Below are positions 63,493 to 64,000 of a stretch of DNA of 64,000 bases, one piece after another (the first letter of the stretch is position 1; each line of letters starts with the position of its first letter). This DNA is from Dysgonomonas sp. UBA7710. Lineage in GTDB: Bacteria; Bacteroidota; Bacteroidia; Bacteroidales; Dysgonomonadaceae. Below the pieces are notes generated by a model. The model saw only the letters and a list, made by a program, of their open reading frames with translations. It had not been told where the DNA came from and did no database searches. The position numbers were made by a program, and so were the translations under genes. The DNA is taken from NCBI RefSeq assembly GCF_002482385.1, contig NZ_DLFW01000044.1, positions 119,749 to 183,748 of the forward strand, in the 5' to 3' direction.

Positions 63493-63654
63493 ATGAAATT
63501 TAGAGACGGTGTGGAACGTGATCCGGAGGATTACGGGTATCTTATTATGAAACAAAAGGATTTGGACGCTATATCCAAAAAGCGAGAAGAAAACCCCGAT
63601 TACAAGAAGAGCCTTAAAAACAACTGGTACAAACCAAAGGCAACAACCACCTGA
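63493..63654 (+). CDS. 53-residue open frame at the RHS junction
   Basis: MKFRDGVERDPEDYGYLIMKQ to KPKATTT, then TGA. Charged, soluble, no family recognised. Its last ~35 bp overlap, in another frame, the first readable residues of the RHS core, so its C-terminus may be an accident of the junction. It could be the intact start of a former neighbour gene fused to RHS DNA by recombination. Confidence 0.4.
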   Translation: MKFRDGVERDPEDYGYLIMKQKDLDAISKKREENPDYKKSLKNNWYKPKATTT

Positions 63655-64000
63655 CCGGAGGAGTTGAAAAGGAATATATCGCCTATAACTTCACGGGACA
63701 GCCAACGCAAAGGAAGCATATATACCAGGCCACAGGCCAGAGCACCCAAACCGAAGTCTACGCTTACACCTACGACCATGCAGGCCGGTTGCTGACCACC
63801 ACCCACCAACTGACAGACGGGACAACGGTAAAGCCGCAGGTGACACTGGCTGAAAATACGTATGATGATTTAGGAAGGCTAAAGACGAATAAGAAAGGAG
63901 GAGTGGCAGGTACATTGGCTACTTATGCTTATAATGTACGTTCATGGACAAAATCAATCACCAGCCCGCTGTTTACCGAAACGCTGTATTATAATGAATC
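63618..64000 (+). pseudogene. RHS/YD-repeat core fragment lacking its 5' end, runs off the window
   Basis: From a TAA at 63615-63617 onward the frame stays open to the window edge and reads as RHS core: NNHLTGGVEKEYIAYNFTGQP, then YD-type repeats (YAYTYDHAGRLLTTTHQL, NTYDDLGRLKTNKKGG, LATYAYNVRSWTKSI). No start codon or signal peptide precedes it, so the thousands of bases that normally encode the N-terminus of an RHS protein are absent. This is how orphan RHS cassettes (partial core plus toxin tip) look. The call of orphan versus simple deletion depends on DNA beyond 64000. Confidence 0.75.

Noticed and set aside
1..64000. CRISPR arrays, insertion sequences and rRNA genes
   Set aside because: No regularly spaced repeats, no transposase or terminal inverted repeats around one, and no rRNA sequence were found.

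Overview
The window reads as chromosome of an anaerobic, gut-type Bacteroidales bacterium. Supporting signs are two SusC/SusD polysaccharide-utilisation loci (PULs), surface lipoproteins with acidic residues after the lipid cysteine, an ECF sigma/FecR pair serving a SusC with an STN domain, a glycyl radical enzyme, and promoters of the Bacteroidota TTTG-N19-21-TAnnTTTG type. Genus is not decided; a Dysgonomonas- or Parabacteroides-like organism would fit.

1-18.2 kb (all minus strand): one tightly packed operon for an extracellular contractile injection system (eCIS). In transcription order: DUF4255 cap, a 232-aa protein of unknown role, sheath, two tube proteins, a 54-aa DUF5908 protein, LysM hub protein, VgrG-like spike, PAAR tip, gp25, baseplate J, a 241-aa protein of unknown role, an Afp12-like wedge, tape measure, a DUF4157 (eCIS core) cargo candidate with an AT-rich C-terminal half, and the AAA+ ATPase that runs off the left edge. 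A small HTH regulator gene lies just upstream, and a 10-bp perfect inverted repeat covers the -33 position of the likely operon promoter.

19.3-30.7 kb (minus): a PUL with SusC, SusD, a GH144-type enzyme and two GH3 enzymes, best explained as beta-1,2-glucan use. 31.1-35.6 kb (minus): a periplasmic 3-keto-glycoside cassette of two Gfo/Idh/MocA oxidoreductases, a DUF1080 3-keto-glycoside hydrolase and a sugar isomerase-like protein. It may take over glycosides left by the PUL.

36-42.4 kb: a glycyl radical enzyme of eliminase type with its activase (minus), divergent from a ROK kinase, a NanE-type epimerase and an AraC regulator (plus). The substrate is unknown. 42.4-45 kb: a one-component membrane regulator with LamG-like and Kelch domains outside and a SARP-type DNA-binding/BTAD half inside. 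45.8-58.5 kb (plus): a second PUL with GH76 mannanase, an unassigned TIM-barrel glycosidase, ECF sigma, FecR, SusC with STN, SusD and SusE/F, probably for alpha-mannan.

58.7-59.4 kb: a candidate structured small RNA with its own promoter and terminator, then tRNA-Leu(GAG), tRNA-Gly(CCC) and tRNA-Leu(CAG). 59.4-64 kb is an AT-rich accessory patch: a frameshifted and truncated restriction-type gene, a gene with a nonsense codon, several small orphan genes with membrane segments, a lipoprotein, and the headless start of an RHS/YD-repeat core at the right edge.
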